Assembly (NCBI GenBank): GCA_964058805.1
Contig: CAXKVV010000053.1
Location: 248,001-312,000 of the forward strand
Reading direction: 5' to 3'
DNA: 64,000 nucleotides
Source: Schoenoplectus triqueter
Lineage: Eukaryota > Streptophyta > Magnoliopsida > Poales > Cyperaceae
Notes under the pieces: generated by a model
Told to the model about the DNA's origin: nothing
The model's input: the letters and a program-made list of their open reading frames with translations, nothing else
The model's database searches: none
Program-made: the position numbers and the translations under genes
Shown here: positions 46,384-55,908 of the stretch, piece by piece
Position numbering within the stretch: position 1 is the stretch's first letter
Layout: every line of letters begins with the position of its first letter

Positions 46384-46499
46384 CCATAGGTCCGGAAAAG
46401 TGAGTTTACTAAACTGTGGGCTCAAATAAGTAGACTTGCTGAAAATTAAAATCCAGCTTTTAAGAGGTGGAAAGGTCATATTTTGACCATTCAGAATTT

Positions 46500-46911
46500 A
46501 AAAGAGTGCAAATGAGAAATTGTTCATTCTATGCTCAATCTTGGCAAAAACAGATTAATAAGCCTGTGGAAAAATAAATTGCAAGACTGAGATTTGTTGC
46601 ACTGAAAGCAAGCAAATTCATCAACCAACTGCAATAACTGGTAAAACATTTTCTTAATATTGCGAAATGAAAAATATGATATATTATTTTTCACGCAGAA
46701 CCGCGCGCGTTGGGTTTAATTAAATACTTTGACGATATAATTCTATCATTTTTATTGCAATCAAATGATTTCAAATTGTATTAAATTTATTCAAGACTTA
46801 TTCAAATAATAAAATGACAATAACATTTATGATTTACTTCAAAATTTGAAAATAACATTGGTTGTCATGACAATAAAACAACTAATTCTCAATATAACTC
46901 TTTAAATCTTC
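46500..46911. other. Intergenic stretch, no gene seen
   Basis: AT-rich DNA, nothing recognised. Confidence 0.45.
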
Positions 46912-46988
46912 AGATTTTTTTTACTCAAAAAATATTAAGATTTTTTTACTCAAAAAATATTAAGATTTTTTTTACTCAAAAAATATTA
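46912..46988. repeat. Minisatellite, three units of 25-26 bp
   Basis: AGATTTTTTTTACTCAAAAA plus ATATTA repeated at 46912, 46938 and 46963; units differ only in T-run length. Confidence 0.95.
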
Positions 46989-47336
46989 AGATTTTTTAAT
47001 AATGCGAAACTGTAATTTAATAAAAGAAAGTACATTATTGATCCTTAAAATAAATTGATCATACATACGGGCAGAATATTGCGGTGCCATGATGGATTTG
47101 CACATAAACAAGTTTCCAATATATTTATTCAAATATTTTGTGCATATGTATATTCGAATAATTATTCTAAAAAGTGAGGATCAGATGTAACAAAAAAATA
47201 TATATGTTAATGAAGAACTGAGTCATCAAAACAAGAATGTGTTCTGCTAAGGCGTTAGTCGGTATGGCAAACAGTAATGTTTTAATGTTAATAAAAAAAT
47301 TATATAAAATTTCGTTTTATTTATTTGATCTATTGT

Positions 47337-47731
47337 GAGGCTATTGTCTTTCACGAAACACAGTGATTAGTGTATTTTTGATCTAAATTTTTAATTTCAA
47401 ACATATGATTGATTCAAACTTTTTCAATTTAATCTTCATATAAAAATGTATTCGCAAATCAAATTATATATATATTTTTTAGAATTTATTTGCGATGGGA
47501 GAAAATGAGTTAATTTGAGAATTTCGGTTCTTTCAAAAATAATGATTTTCTTCCATTCAAAAAAATAATAAATAAATTATAAAAAAAATATAAAATTTAG
47601 TTTGCTAATACATTTTCATATGGAGATCATTAGATTGAACGATTTTGATCAGTCATATTTAATTTGAAATTATAAATTTGAATATAAAACACACAAGCCA
47701 CCGTGCTTCATGAAACACATTAACTTCACTC
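47337..47731. mobile_element. Mutator-type MITE, core family E (copy E4)
   Basis: Ends GAGGCTATTGTCTTTCACG (left) and, reversed, GAGTGAAGTTAATGTG with TTTCATGAAGCAC (right). Each end has a hairpin around AAACACAGTGATTAGTGTATTT. The inner segment AATATAAAATTTAGTTTGC, TTTTCATATGGAGATC, GAACGATTTTGATC matches E2 and E1. No target duplication could be seen, so the limits are approximate. Confidence 0.6.
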
Positions 47732-49115
47732 TTCATAAATATATATATTTTAAAATTGTACAAATTTAGATTAAATTTCCACCCGAACACACATGATGCC
47801 ACATAATTAAGTTCTCATGAAAATCATGTTGAAAGGGATAAGGGATGCCTAGTTTGCATATCACTTTGGCTAATTTTTTATGCCTCCAAATCCGATTGTG
47901 GGCCGCTAGCTAGGTATTATATTGGGTATATAGTATATAATTCAATTCAACATAGTCTTCCTCAGAGTGCAAACAATAAAAAGCATTTATTTTTCAGAGG
48001 GACCTGTATATATTCGTATTATTTTGTCTTATACAAATACTTTAATAAAATAATGATCTATTATTTTTCCTTTAGCTTGGAAAAGCTCTGTTTGAGAATA
48101 ACACTGTCCCCTGATGAGCCTTCTCCACATGAACATAAAATTAGAATATATACATTTTTTAAAATATTTTGAAATTGGTCCGACATATTTGAGAGCACAG
48201 TATAGCCTTGATTCAAATACTTGCTTCATGAAACTTGTCATTTTTATATAAATTCGTTCTGCAGTTCCCAATGATTTAGGTTTTTTGTTTTAATTATTAT
48301 TTTTCGTAATTATTACGTATGATTTTTCGGCATCATTTTTTTTCAATACCTCCAAAATTAAATTAAATTAAGATGTGTTAGTACTAGGTATAACCTATAA
48401 AAAGTGGATTTCATAATTCACATACTTCTTTTGGATAAAGCCATGGGATCCAGATTAGGAGCGCATGAATTTCTTGACACTTGTGAATTTAATACCAACT
48501 TGAACTCACGTGTTGTTTTGTTTTTCCATTTGTTTATTATTGTTTGAAAATCTCCTCTGTTTCCTTAAGTTGATGATATATATGATATATCTGATATCTC
48601 CATCCGACAAAGATTGCACTGTGTTTTTATATTTTCATGACACAAGAAGTAGATTTCAACGATATGCTTGCACTGGTGGTCTCCTTGTTGAGTTGATTGT
48701 TATCAAGTTATCAGTTTATCTTTTTCCATATCGTAATGTTAGGGTCGGAGGCACTCACTCAAAACATGAAGGTCAATTGAACTAATTGTATCATAATATT
48801 GTATATTTTTTTGGTACAAATCGTTAAGGAAATTTAATTTCACACTGTATTATTTTTTCTATAAGTCACTCGTGATCCTCATTTTTCTAAACTCACATGT
48901 ACGGATCCGAATCATCTACAGCGTAGCACATGTGCAACAGACACGACAATCTTTAGATTTATGGGTTCTTTGAAGATTGGTGAAGCATATATCTTAATAC
49001 GGATCGGACAATACACACTGCGCTGCACGGTACTACACAATAAAAGATAAAAAATTTCACTCGTACAAAAAATAATGGAATTTAATCTCATCACTTTAGT
49101 GTTGGATTATGAAAA
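47732..49115. other. Intergenic stretch, no gene seen
   Basis: AT-rich DNA; a 91-codon open frame at 48510-48785 (plus) has a hydrophobic N-terminus but no recognised domain and is probably chance. Confidence 0.4.
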
Positions 49116-49545
49116 TTACTACATTAAAGATATCAGTGTCGGATTTTAAAAAAAAATTAATACCGATTATCTACTTGTAGTGTTATTTTTTTATAAAAAA
49201 ACGATACTAACATTTGTTGACTCATTAGTATTGATTTTTTATTAAAAAATAATACTAAATGTAGTCAATCAGCAGCATTTTTTTTAAAAAAACTGACACT
49301 CAAATTTGCTGACTTAACAATGTCGGTTTATATATAAACCGACACTAAGAGTAAACAACTAATAACTTCAAAAAAATGATACTAAATTTTTTTAACTCAT
49401 CATTGTTAATTTTTTTAATAAAAATCGATTGTTGAATTATCAGTGTGAGATTTTTTTCTAAAAAAATAATACTAAAACTTGTCCGTCTTTTCAGTTCAAA
49501 ATTTGAAATTTCAGTGTTGAATTAAACAAGGTGCCACTGACACTG
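49116..49545. mobile_element. CACTA-type subterminal hairpin array (fragment)
   Basis: Seven to eight degenerate hairpin units about 45-48 bp apart (near 49178, 49226, 49271, 49319, 49360, 49399, 49441, 49512). Each has the form AGTGTTG-TTTTTT-AAAAAA-TACTAA, for example TGTCGGTTTATATATAAACCGACA (49321-49344), with spacers like TTTGTTGACTCAT. The left border TACTACATTAAA near 49,117 resembles a decayed CACTACAAGAAA end. No transposase is present. Confidence 0.6.
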
Positions 49546-49548
49546 AAG

Positions 49549-49670
49549 ATTATTTTATTTTCCATATGCTGGATGAAAACCACTGTCATCTAATAATTTA
49601 CTAACAAAAGTAGAGTCGCGGTACATAATTGAGAGATGAATGGTTTCATCCAGCATATGGAAAATAAATA
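49549..49670. repeat. Near-perfect hairpin with 58-base loop
   Basis: ATTTTCCATATGCTGGATGA (from 49557) is mirrored by TCATCCAGCATATGGAAAAT (to about 49666); arms of about 27 bp with one or two differences. It separates the CACTA fragment from the truncated copia LTR. Confidence 0.85.
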
Positions 49671-49674
49671 TGTC

Positions 49675-49803
49675 GTATTTTGACTATTGTCTTTCCTAAA
49701 ATAATCTTATAATCATTCTACGTCTTTGCTGAAATTATTTCTACCAAAATAATTTCTTAAATAAAAAATATTCTAAAAATATATTTTGAATCAATTCTCA
49801 ACA
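49675..49803 (-). repeat. Truncated 3' LTR of copia element 2
   Basis: Matches 51,475-51,600 with few differences (for example CTTTCCTAAAATAAT, TTCTTAAATAAAAAATATTC). Cut at 49,675 next to the hairpin. Confidence 0.88.
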
Positions 49804-50002
49804 CTCCCCCTTGATTCAAAATTTCTAACTCCAAGTTTGCTTTTCTTTAGTAAACTTCTTTGTTGATGATTGTTTCCATTAGAATTGGTAAGCGCCATCT
49901 TTTTTTCCTTCTTTTGGCTCTTGGCCTCCTCTTTCTTCTTTTGGCTCTTGGTATTTTAATGACTTCTTTTTTAGCATTCACAACCTTCTTAGTAGTGCTA
50001 GT

Positions 50003-51204
50003 TCAGCCCTTTTTTGGCATTGAACCTAACTCAGGAACCGGTGTACTTGAATCAGACTCATCAGATTTTGGCTCAACTTCCTTAGCTTTGGTAGATTTCT
50101 TGATGACACTAAATAGGTGTTTTGTCTTCTTCTTCGGAGAAGATGACTCCTCTATAACAAACTCTCCATTACAGTCAACCATCGGAGTAGGTGCCACCTC
50201 CCCATTCTGGGCTGCACTCCTAACTTTTTCAGCCTCATGATCTTGCATAAATCTTGATAAACCAAATACATTATTTGTTCCTTGGTCCGATGCAAAATGT
50301 GTCAATTGCCTCTCTTGTGACAGTAGAAGCTCTTCAACAACAGTCGAAGGAGATTCAAGCTTGCTTCCAAACTCTCTGATGTCGCTTGCATCAATCTTAT
50401 TAATCAAATTGCTTATCATGAAAAGAGTTGGTTGTTTATCCTTCTCTTCTGTATGATTTGCTTGGCTTTCTTCTATTTGTTTATTGTAGCAATCTGCTTG
50501 ATTACTTCTTCCTTGGCCTCTACCTCCTCTGTCAGAGTTAGACCGTCCTCTGCTGGGATTGTAACCGTCTTTTGATGACTCCTTCATGTAAAAAACCTTT
50601 TCATCGCCTTTATCTTCTGTCTTTGACATCCTTGATTCATGAGTCTGCAATGACCCTATGAGTTCATCAAAGGAATAAACGTCTAAATTTTTGGACTCTT
50701 CTATTGCTGCTACCACATGATCGAACTTGGGTGTTAGACTTCTCAACACCTTTGCCACCACAATCTTCTCCTCCACGGTGTCTCCAAATACTCTGATTTG
50801 ATTGACCACCGTTTGTACTCTTGAAAGGAAAACTTCTATTGTTTCTTCCTTGTTCATCTGCAATTTTTCAAAGTCCCTGCGTAGGTCTTGAAGTTTGATT
50901 GCCGTGACTCGAGTACTCCCTAGAAATGCTATTTTCAGGGTTGTCCATGCTTCCTTTGCATTGGTGGCTGCTGCAATTTTGGAGAAGATGGTATCATGAA
51001 CTACTAGTTGAATATAGAACAATGCCCTTGCATCTTCCTTCTCATTTCTTGCTGGTTTGGATCTAGATCTGGTACACCATTATTAACCAAATCCCATAGG
51101 CCCTGAGACTTGAACAAGGTCACCATCTTGATGCTCCATAACTCATAGCTTTCTCCCTTGAACAGCGGAATCGACGGATTCGAAACACTCATGTTGTCTG
51201 CCAT
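50003..51204 (-). pseudogene. copia gag, frameshifted, with non-retroviral C-terminal extension
   Basis: Starts at the ATG at 51204-51202 (MADNMSVSNPSIPLFKGESY, the LWSIKMVTLFKSQGLW motif). Around 51,040-51,065 a single-base indel shifts the frame; the sense continues as EKEDARALFYIQLVVHDTI in the second frame (open 51022-50003). It carries the UBN2-type gag body (AWTTLKIAFLGSTRV, KLQDLRRDFEKLQM, VEEKIVVAKVLRSL) and an Arg/Gly segment. The zinc knuckle is cut at DCYNKQ. From about 50,410 the sequence has no retroviral similarity that I know (LLLSQERQLTHFASDQ, VFGLSRFMQDHEAEKV, PTPMVDCNGEFVIEESSSPK) and is Lys/Ser-rich, which suggests captured host sequence. Confidence 0.82.
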
Positions 51205-51235
51205 GGTCGGATCTGCCCTGATCTCTCACCTTTGG

Positions 51236-51249
51236 CTCTGATACTAAAT
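51236..51249 (-). promoter_or_regulatory. Primer binding site of copia element 2
   Basis: On the minus strand TTTAGTATCAGAGCC directly follows the LTR; compare the usual TGGTATCAGAGCC. Confidence 0.75.
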
Positions 51250-51600
51250 TGTTGGAATAATGCAAGGACCACCAAATAAACAAACAAATAATTTCTGCTG
51301 AAACTCTCTTCTTAACTCATTGCAATTGGAGACATACAATTACATAATGTTCTATGATTTATATAGCATAGAACTTTCTTAAATTAACTCTACTACATTC
51401 CTAAAATATCATCCAATACTTCCTATAAATTACCCCACTAACTCCATTACTTCCTAAATATAATTGTCTACTAATTTTAACTATTATCTTTCCTAAAATA
51501 ATCCTATAATCATTCTCTGTCTTTGCTGAAATTATCTCTACCAAAATAATTTCTTAAATAAAAAATATTCTAAAAATATATTTTGAATCAATTCTCAACA
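51250..51600 (-). repeat. 5' LTR of copia element 2
   Basis: 351 bp; in plus orientation it begins TGTTGGAATAATGC and ends AATTCTCAACA. Confidence 0.88.
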
Positions 51601-53329
51601 CTATTTCCTTGACCCGGGCAACCCCTACCGATCGTTTCTGATTCCGTCCCTGCTCACTTTATTTCCCAATCCCTACTTGAGGATATAATGTAAATTTTCA
51701 CCTTTTTATAAGACTAACATAGTTGCAGTAACGATTAAGCCTTTGAACTCTATGTTTTGTATTTTGGTTGATTTGGTTTGAATGCTTTAAGGATATACAG
51801 TCCAGTTGGCAAATAATCCTGATATTCGCCTGAGCCAGGTGCAGATCTGTTGGATCACGGCACATTTGAACCTTTTTGGGCTGTAAGTAATCAAACATGA
51901 TCCGTATGACAAACATCCAGAATTAGGCTGTGCTAATTTTACCTTTGTGAGATTATCCGAAAATGCAAAGATCTTTACCATACTCCAGCATTTCACATGT
52001 CAAGCCTTCCTAGGGCCCTCATTGTTAGTTTTCTTATAGCTGTTATTTCAGAATCTTTTGAAGAAGAAATTATTTTTTTTGAATAAGATGTTTATTTTTT
52101 ATCAGGAACATTCAAGAATAATGGAGAACTGGCTTCTAAATGTTCAAAAATTTTAAGCAGTACCGGTTCATAACCTGTAAAATTTAAATGCACAAGTGGT
52201 TGTGGGAAAATGTACAACCTTTGTATGTGATACAGGTTCCTATGAAGTGTTCTGGCCTGTTAGAGTTTTGTCGATATCTGCACAGTAAGGTTGATCTAGC
52301 AGCCAAAACCTTTCTCCTATTATTTCTCTCAGTTTTGAAGATCAAAATCATGAAATGTGTTGCAGATGCAAAATTGGAGACCAGCGCTAAAAGTTCTAAT
52401 GTCAGCTGTTCGAAAGATACACATAGTACTTTCTGTACGTGTGGAGCCGGAGGTGATAGCTACCCGGAGTCGACTGTACAGGTGGACCAGTGTAACCGAT
52501 CTCCATTTTGTCAGGTCATGCCGTGTCTATTACTGGGTGAAATGGAGAAGGTTATGCTGTGCTGTCCTAGGATTGGTCCTCTCCACAAAATAAAAACTGT
52601 TAGCTTCAATCATTATTCCTTTTTCCCCCTCAAAATCTTTTGATTTGCTGCTCATGTAAGTATGTAACTGAAGGAATTAAGATGAGTTGCGCAATGGTTC
52701 CTTGCTGGATATGCTACAGAAGATCCATGATTGTGGCAAGAGCAACCAATGGTAGGCCCCATCTAATTGAATGGTGAAGAAAGTTTCTTTAGGAAACTAT
52801 GTTCTGTTATTATGCATTCTAGATTTCTAATAAATGAAAAGATGATGATTGGGAACATGTATTGGAATGCAACTTGATGATTTTAATGTTGGCTATATTT
52901 CAAACTCATGAGGATGTTTTTTGAGCGATTACTTGATACTGAACAAAATATTATAAATTTCTAATTCGTGTATACAACAAAGAAAGCGGCTGGTAGCCGA
53001 TGGTGTCTAAAATAATCACCACTAAAATAGAAACATGTTTGGACTTGAAAATGACTGCAATGAAGTCAACTTTGTGCAAAAATACATATGAGCTGAGAGT
53101 TGATTCCAACTTGAGGTCGCCTGAAACAGAAATTGGCCCAAAAAATTCCATATTCGGCCTGAATTCAAAACAAATATCAGGTCCAATTACAATCCAAGAC
53201 AAAAACAAAGCCCAATTCACACTTCCTCCCTCCTCCCAAGTCCCAAGGGTTTATCACTCGGAAGTTTTGGCAAAGCTCAACCCCCCCTCCCCAACCTGCA
53301 CTGCGCCACCGCCAATTGGAACTGCAACA
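51601..53329. other. Region upstream of the mTERF cluster
   Basis: No gene identified. Open frames at 52188-52643 and 52357-52593 (plus, different frames) have no domain I recognise. Between 53000 and 53329 the frame of mTERF copy 1 is open upstream of its likely ATG, but this part is not conserved in the other copies and is probably leader. Confidence 0.45.
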
Positions 53330-54493
53330 ATGTCTTCTCTGCTTGTAAAGCGACTTTCTTCCCTCTTCTGCCCATCTTCTTTCCAATGTCACCACCACTA
53401 TCTAGCCCTTCCGAATCTTCTTCTCCGCCTCTCATTTTCAACCCAACCCTCGGGACCGAAGGAGATTCCTTTCGTCGCCAAGTATCTTACATCTTCTCTT
53501 GGCTTCTCCCCTGTCCAAGCACTCAAGGTCTCAGCTGACAAGAATGTTTTGGCAATCAAATCTGCAGACCGGCCGGATTCGGTCGTGAAATTCCTAAAAG
53601 GTACTGGCTTTTCAGATACCCAGATCAGGAGTGCGATTTTATTCCATCCGCGTCTATTGTGTTGCAATATGGAGAAGACCATGAAACCAAAGTTGCGGGA
53701 ATTAATGGATGCAGGTTTCTCTGGAGAACTTCTGGTTCAGTTGATCCGATACAACCCGTCTTTGCCTAAAAACCCTCTCTCACACCTTCTCTTCTGGAGA
53801 GAATTTGTTGGAAAAAGCGAACAGGTTTTGTTAAAGATCATTCAGAGGAATGGGTTGCTAATGCAATACAACATTGATAGTTATGTCACCCCAAGAATAA
53901 ATCTTTTTAAAGAGTATGGATTCTCAAATCAAGATATTGTACGGGTGCTGGCGCATGGGTATTGCATGAGCAGAAGCCTAGATTCTCTGAGGGAAACTCT
54001 TGAGTGCATTGAGGAGATGGGGATTCCAAGGGAATCTGGCATGTTTCTGCGGGCATTTAAATCCATGGGTGGTTATACCAAAAATGCACTTAGAAGAAAG
54101 GTTGAGTTCTTCAAGATGACTTATGGGTGGTCACAGGAAGAGCTGTGTTCTGCTTTCACAAAAGCACCATGCGTGTTTTCGCTTTCTGAGGATAATATAA
54201 AATCTCACATGAATTTTCTTATCCAAAAGGCTAAGTTAGACCCTAGGAGTGTAGCTTCTCAGCCTTTACTCCTTGGGTATAGCCTAGAAAAAAGGTTGAT
54301 GCCGAGGCATCATGTGCTGAGCATTTTGGCTACAAAGGGGCTGAAGAAAAAGTTTAGCCTTTCAACGGCATGTAATGTTCCAGAAAAGAGGTTCCTTGAG
54401 ATGTTTGTAGAGCCATATAAGAAGATCATGCCGGAGCTCGCCAAGGCTTATTTTGCTTCTTCTGATAAGAATGAATCTGTTTGTTCTATTTAA
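53330..54493 (+). CDS. mTERF-family protein, tandem copy 1
   Basis: Intronless frame of 387 residues from the ATG at 53330 (MSSLLVKRLSSLFCPSSFQC). mTERF proteins are alpha-helical repeat proteins of mitochondria and chloroplasts that bind organellar DNA or RNA and affect transcription and splicing. The first 40 residues (Arg/Ser/Leu, few acids) look like a transit peptide. From residue about 45 the usual plant mTERF layout follows: YLTSSLGFSPVQALKVS, VVKFLKGTGFSDTQI, LLCCNMEKTMKPKLREL, LVQLIRYNPSL, YVTPRINLFKEYGFSNQDIV, GWSQEELCSAFTKAPCVF, PLLLGYSLEKRLMPRHHVL. The frame is open 110 codons further upstream, but alignment with copies 2 and 3 supports this ATG. It is the most diverged member of the three and keeps the same orientation. 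Confidence 0.9.
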   Translation: MSSLLVKRLSSLFCPSSFQCHHHYLALPNLLLRLSFSTQPSGPKEIPFVAKYLTSSLGFSPVQALKVSADKNVLAIKSADRPDSVVKFLKGTGFSDTQIRSAILFHPRLLCCNMEKTMKPKLRELMDAGFSGELLVQLIRYNPSLPKNPLSHLLFWREFVGKSEQVLLKIIQRNGLLMQYNIDSYVTPRINLFKEYGFSNQDIVRVLAHGYCMSRSLDSLRETLECIEEMGIPRESGMFLRAFKSMGGYTKNALRRKVEFFKMTYGWSQEELCSAFTKAPCVFSLSEDNIKSHMNFLIQKAKLDPRSVASQPLLLGYSLEKRLMPRHHVLSILATKGLKKKFSLSTACNVPEKRFLEMFVEPYKKIMPELAKAYFASSDKNESVCSI

Positions 54494-55394
54494 CTCGTGT
54501 TTTTTTGTTTTTGGGAAAAAATTGTATTGATCTTTTACAAGAACACTTAATGGTATGGCTGAGAGCAGAGAATTATTTTCGTTTTTCAATATATATTTTC
54601 CATCCTTTTGGAAGTACACTTAGCTTTCCTCACATGACCTAGTATGAAACTTTTACTGATGGCAAACTTGGTGTGATCTCTCATCTGTCATAATGGAAAT
54701 GTTCAACAGATAATTCATGTCTCAGGTTTTGCTATTTGGAGAAGTAATTAACTCATTGGCAAAGTTTTGTACTCTCAATTATTTCCCAGCATTTATCATA
54801 TTTCTCCCACTCTTAATTTTTTGTGCTTTCATCTGTTAATGTATTTTATTATAGATAACATTGTTGAACAGAAGTGTGAAACAGTTGAAGCTTTAGTGGA
54901 CACTATTGTCTAAAGCATTATATGTTTTTGTGGAACCATGTGTCAAATAAGGCTAATTAAGATGCAATTTTGCTTAACCATGAGCCAAATAGGCCTGATC
55001 AGGATGTGCTTTTGCTGTACAAAATACAATGCACCACTCAGGCCTGTCTTCTGTCCTGTAGCAAGGCAGTGCTTGAGAGAACACTAGTGCTATGCATATT
55101 ATGGTGAAGGTTTCAATTACCCTACCATTATTTGATGAACCCAACTTACCGCAATGCAGATGGGTTCTTGAGATATGGGGTTTGGTGGATAGCTATCTGA
55201 GACAATATGAATTCAGAAAAATTTCTCCATCATCAATCAGGATGTTGCTATGTTATATCATCATGTGATATTTAATACTTCTCATATTAGTTTTCATCTG
55301 CTGGTTGTTTGTGTCCTCAATTGACGATAATGGTTTATCTCATCTTGATATCATTTCCCCTGAACAGTAATCTTTTTTATGTTATATATATATA
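54494..55394. other. Spacer between mTERF copies 1 and 2, first part
   Basis: No gene. The segment near 54,650-54,790 (GAAACTTTTACTGATGGC, CTCAGGTTTTGCTATTTGG, TGTACTCTCAATT) has counterparts after copy 3 (63,900-64,000), so the duplicated unit includes 3' flanking DNA. Confidence 0.55.
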
Positions 55395-55808
55395 TAGAGT
55401 GGAGATACCGTGAGCTTAAACTCACGGAGACTTTCCGTAAGCTTAACTCAAAAAACATAATAAATCATCTCGAAATTTTAATTTATCATTCTCATTAAAT
55501 TCTTTATATGAAAATCTCATGGGATACAAAATTTGGAGCGTTTTGAGATTTTTAAGTCACCGTTTTTAATTTTTAAAATGATGTTCAAGTATTGAATATA
55601 TTATTATTATTTTTAGAGTTGATTTTCAAAAATTAAAAACGGTGGCTTAAAAAGCTCAAAACGCTCCAAATTTTTGCATCCCATGAGATTTTCATATAAA
55701 TAATTTAATGAGAATGATAAATTAAAATTTCGAAATGATTTGATATGTTTTTTGAGTTAAGCTCACGAAAGACCTCCGTGAGCTTAAGCTCACAGTATCT
55801 CCACTTTC
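55395..55808. mobile_element. Foldback MITE, core family F (copy F3)
   Basis: Inverted ends AGAGTGGAGATACCGTGAG and AAAGTGGAGATACTGTGAG (right, reversed). The right arm includes a perfect 16-bp palindrome GTGAGCTTAAGCTCAC (55778-55793); the left has GTGAGCTTAAACTCAC. The core (ATGAAAATCTCATGGGA, GGAGCGTTTTGAGATTTTTAA, and its complement) matches F1 and F2. Flanked by TA and CT tracts. Confidence 0.8.
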
Positions 55809-55870
55809 TCTCTCTCTCTATATATATATATACATAATGCCTCTGTACTTTGCAAAGCACCATAGTCGAA

Positions 55871-55908
<38 letters not shown>
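55809..55908. repeat. Two compound (CT)n(TA)n microsatellites around a short spacer
   Basis: CT then TA tract (55,808-55,832), the spacer ATGCCTCTGTACTTTGCAAAGCACCATAGTCGAA, then another CT/TA tract (55,871-55,908). The spacer contains the near-palindrome GTACTTTGCAAAGCAC and recurs inverted at about 2,376-2,395. Confidence 0.85.

Larger units (their letters stand above)
49675..51600 (-). mobile_element. Non-autonomous copia LTR element, gag only
   Basis: In minus orientation: complete 5' LTR (51600-51250, 351 bp, TGTTGAGAATTG to TTCCAACA), primer site (TAGTATCAGAGCC, one change from TGG), gag, a foreign-looking tail, polypurine tract (AAGGGGGAG at about 49,804-49,813) and a 3' LTR cut after 129 bp. 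Protease, integrase, RT and RNase H are absent. The missing LTR end means that no target duplication can be seen. Confidence 0.88.

Noticed and set aside
46912..46988. Regularly spaced repeats as a possible CRISPR array
   Set aside because: Units are directly adjacent with no spacers and the DNA is plant nuclear; this is a minisatellite.
52188..52643. 151-codon plus-strand frame upstream of the mTERF cluster
   Set aside because: No recognisable domain, overlaps a second frame of similar quality, and no homologous flank in the other copies.
53000..53329. Upstream extension of mTERF copy 1 by 110 residues
   Set aside because: The extension is not transit-peptide-like and has no counterpart in copies 2 and 3; the downstream Met aligns with their starts.
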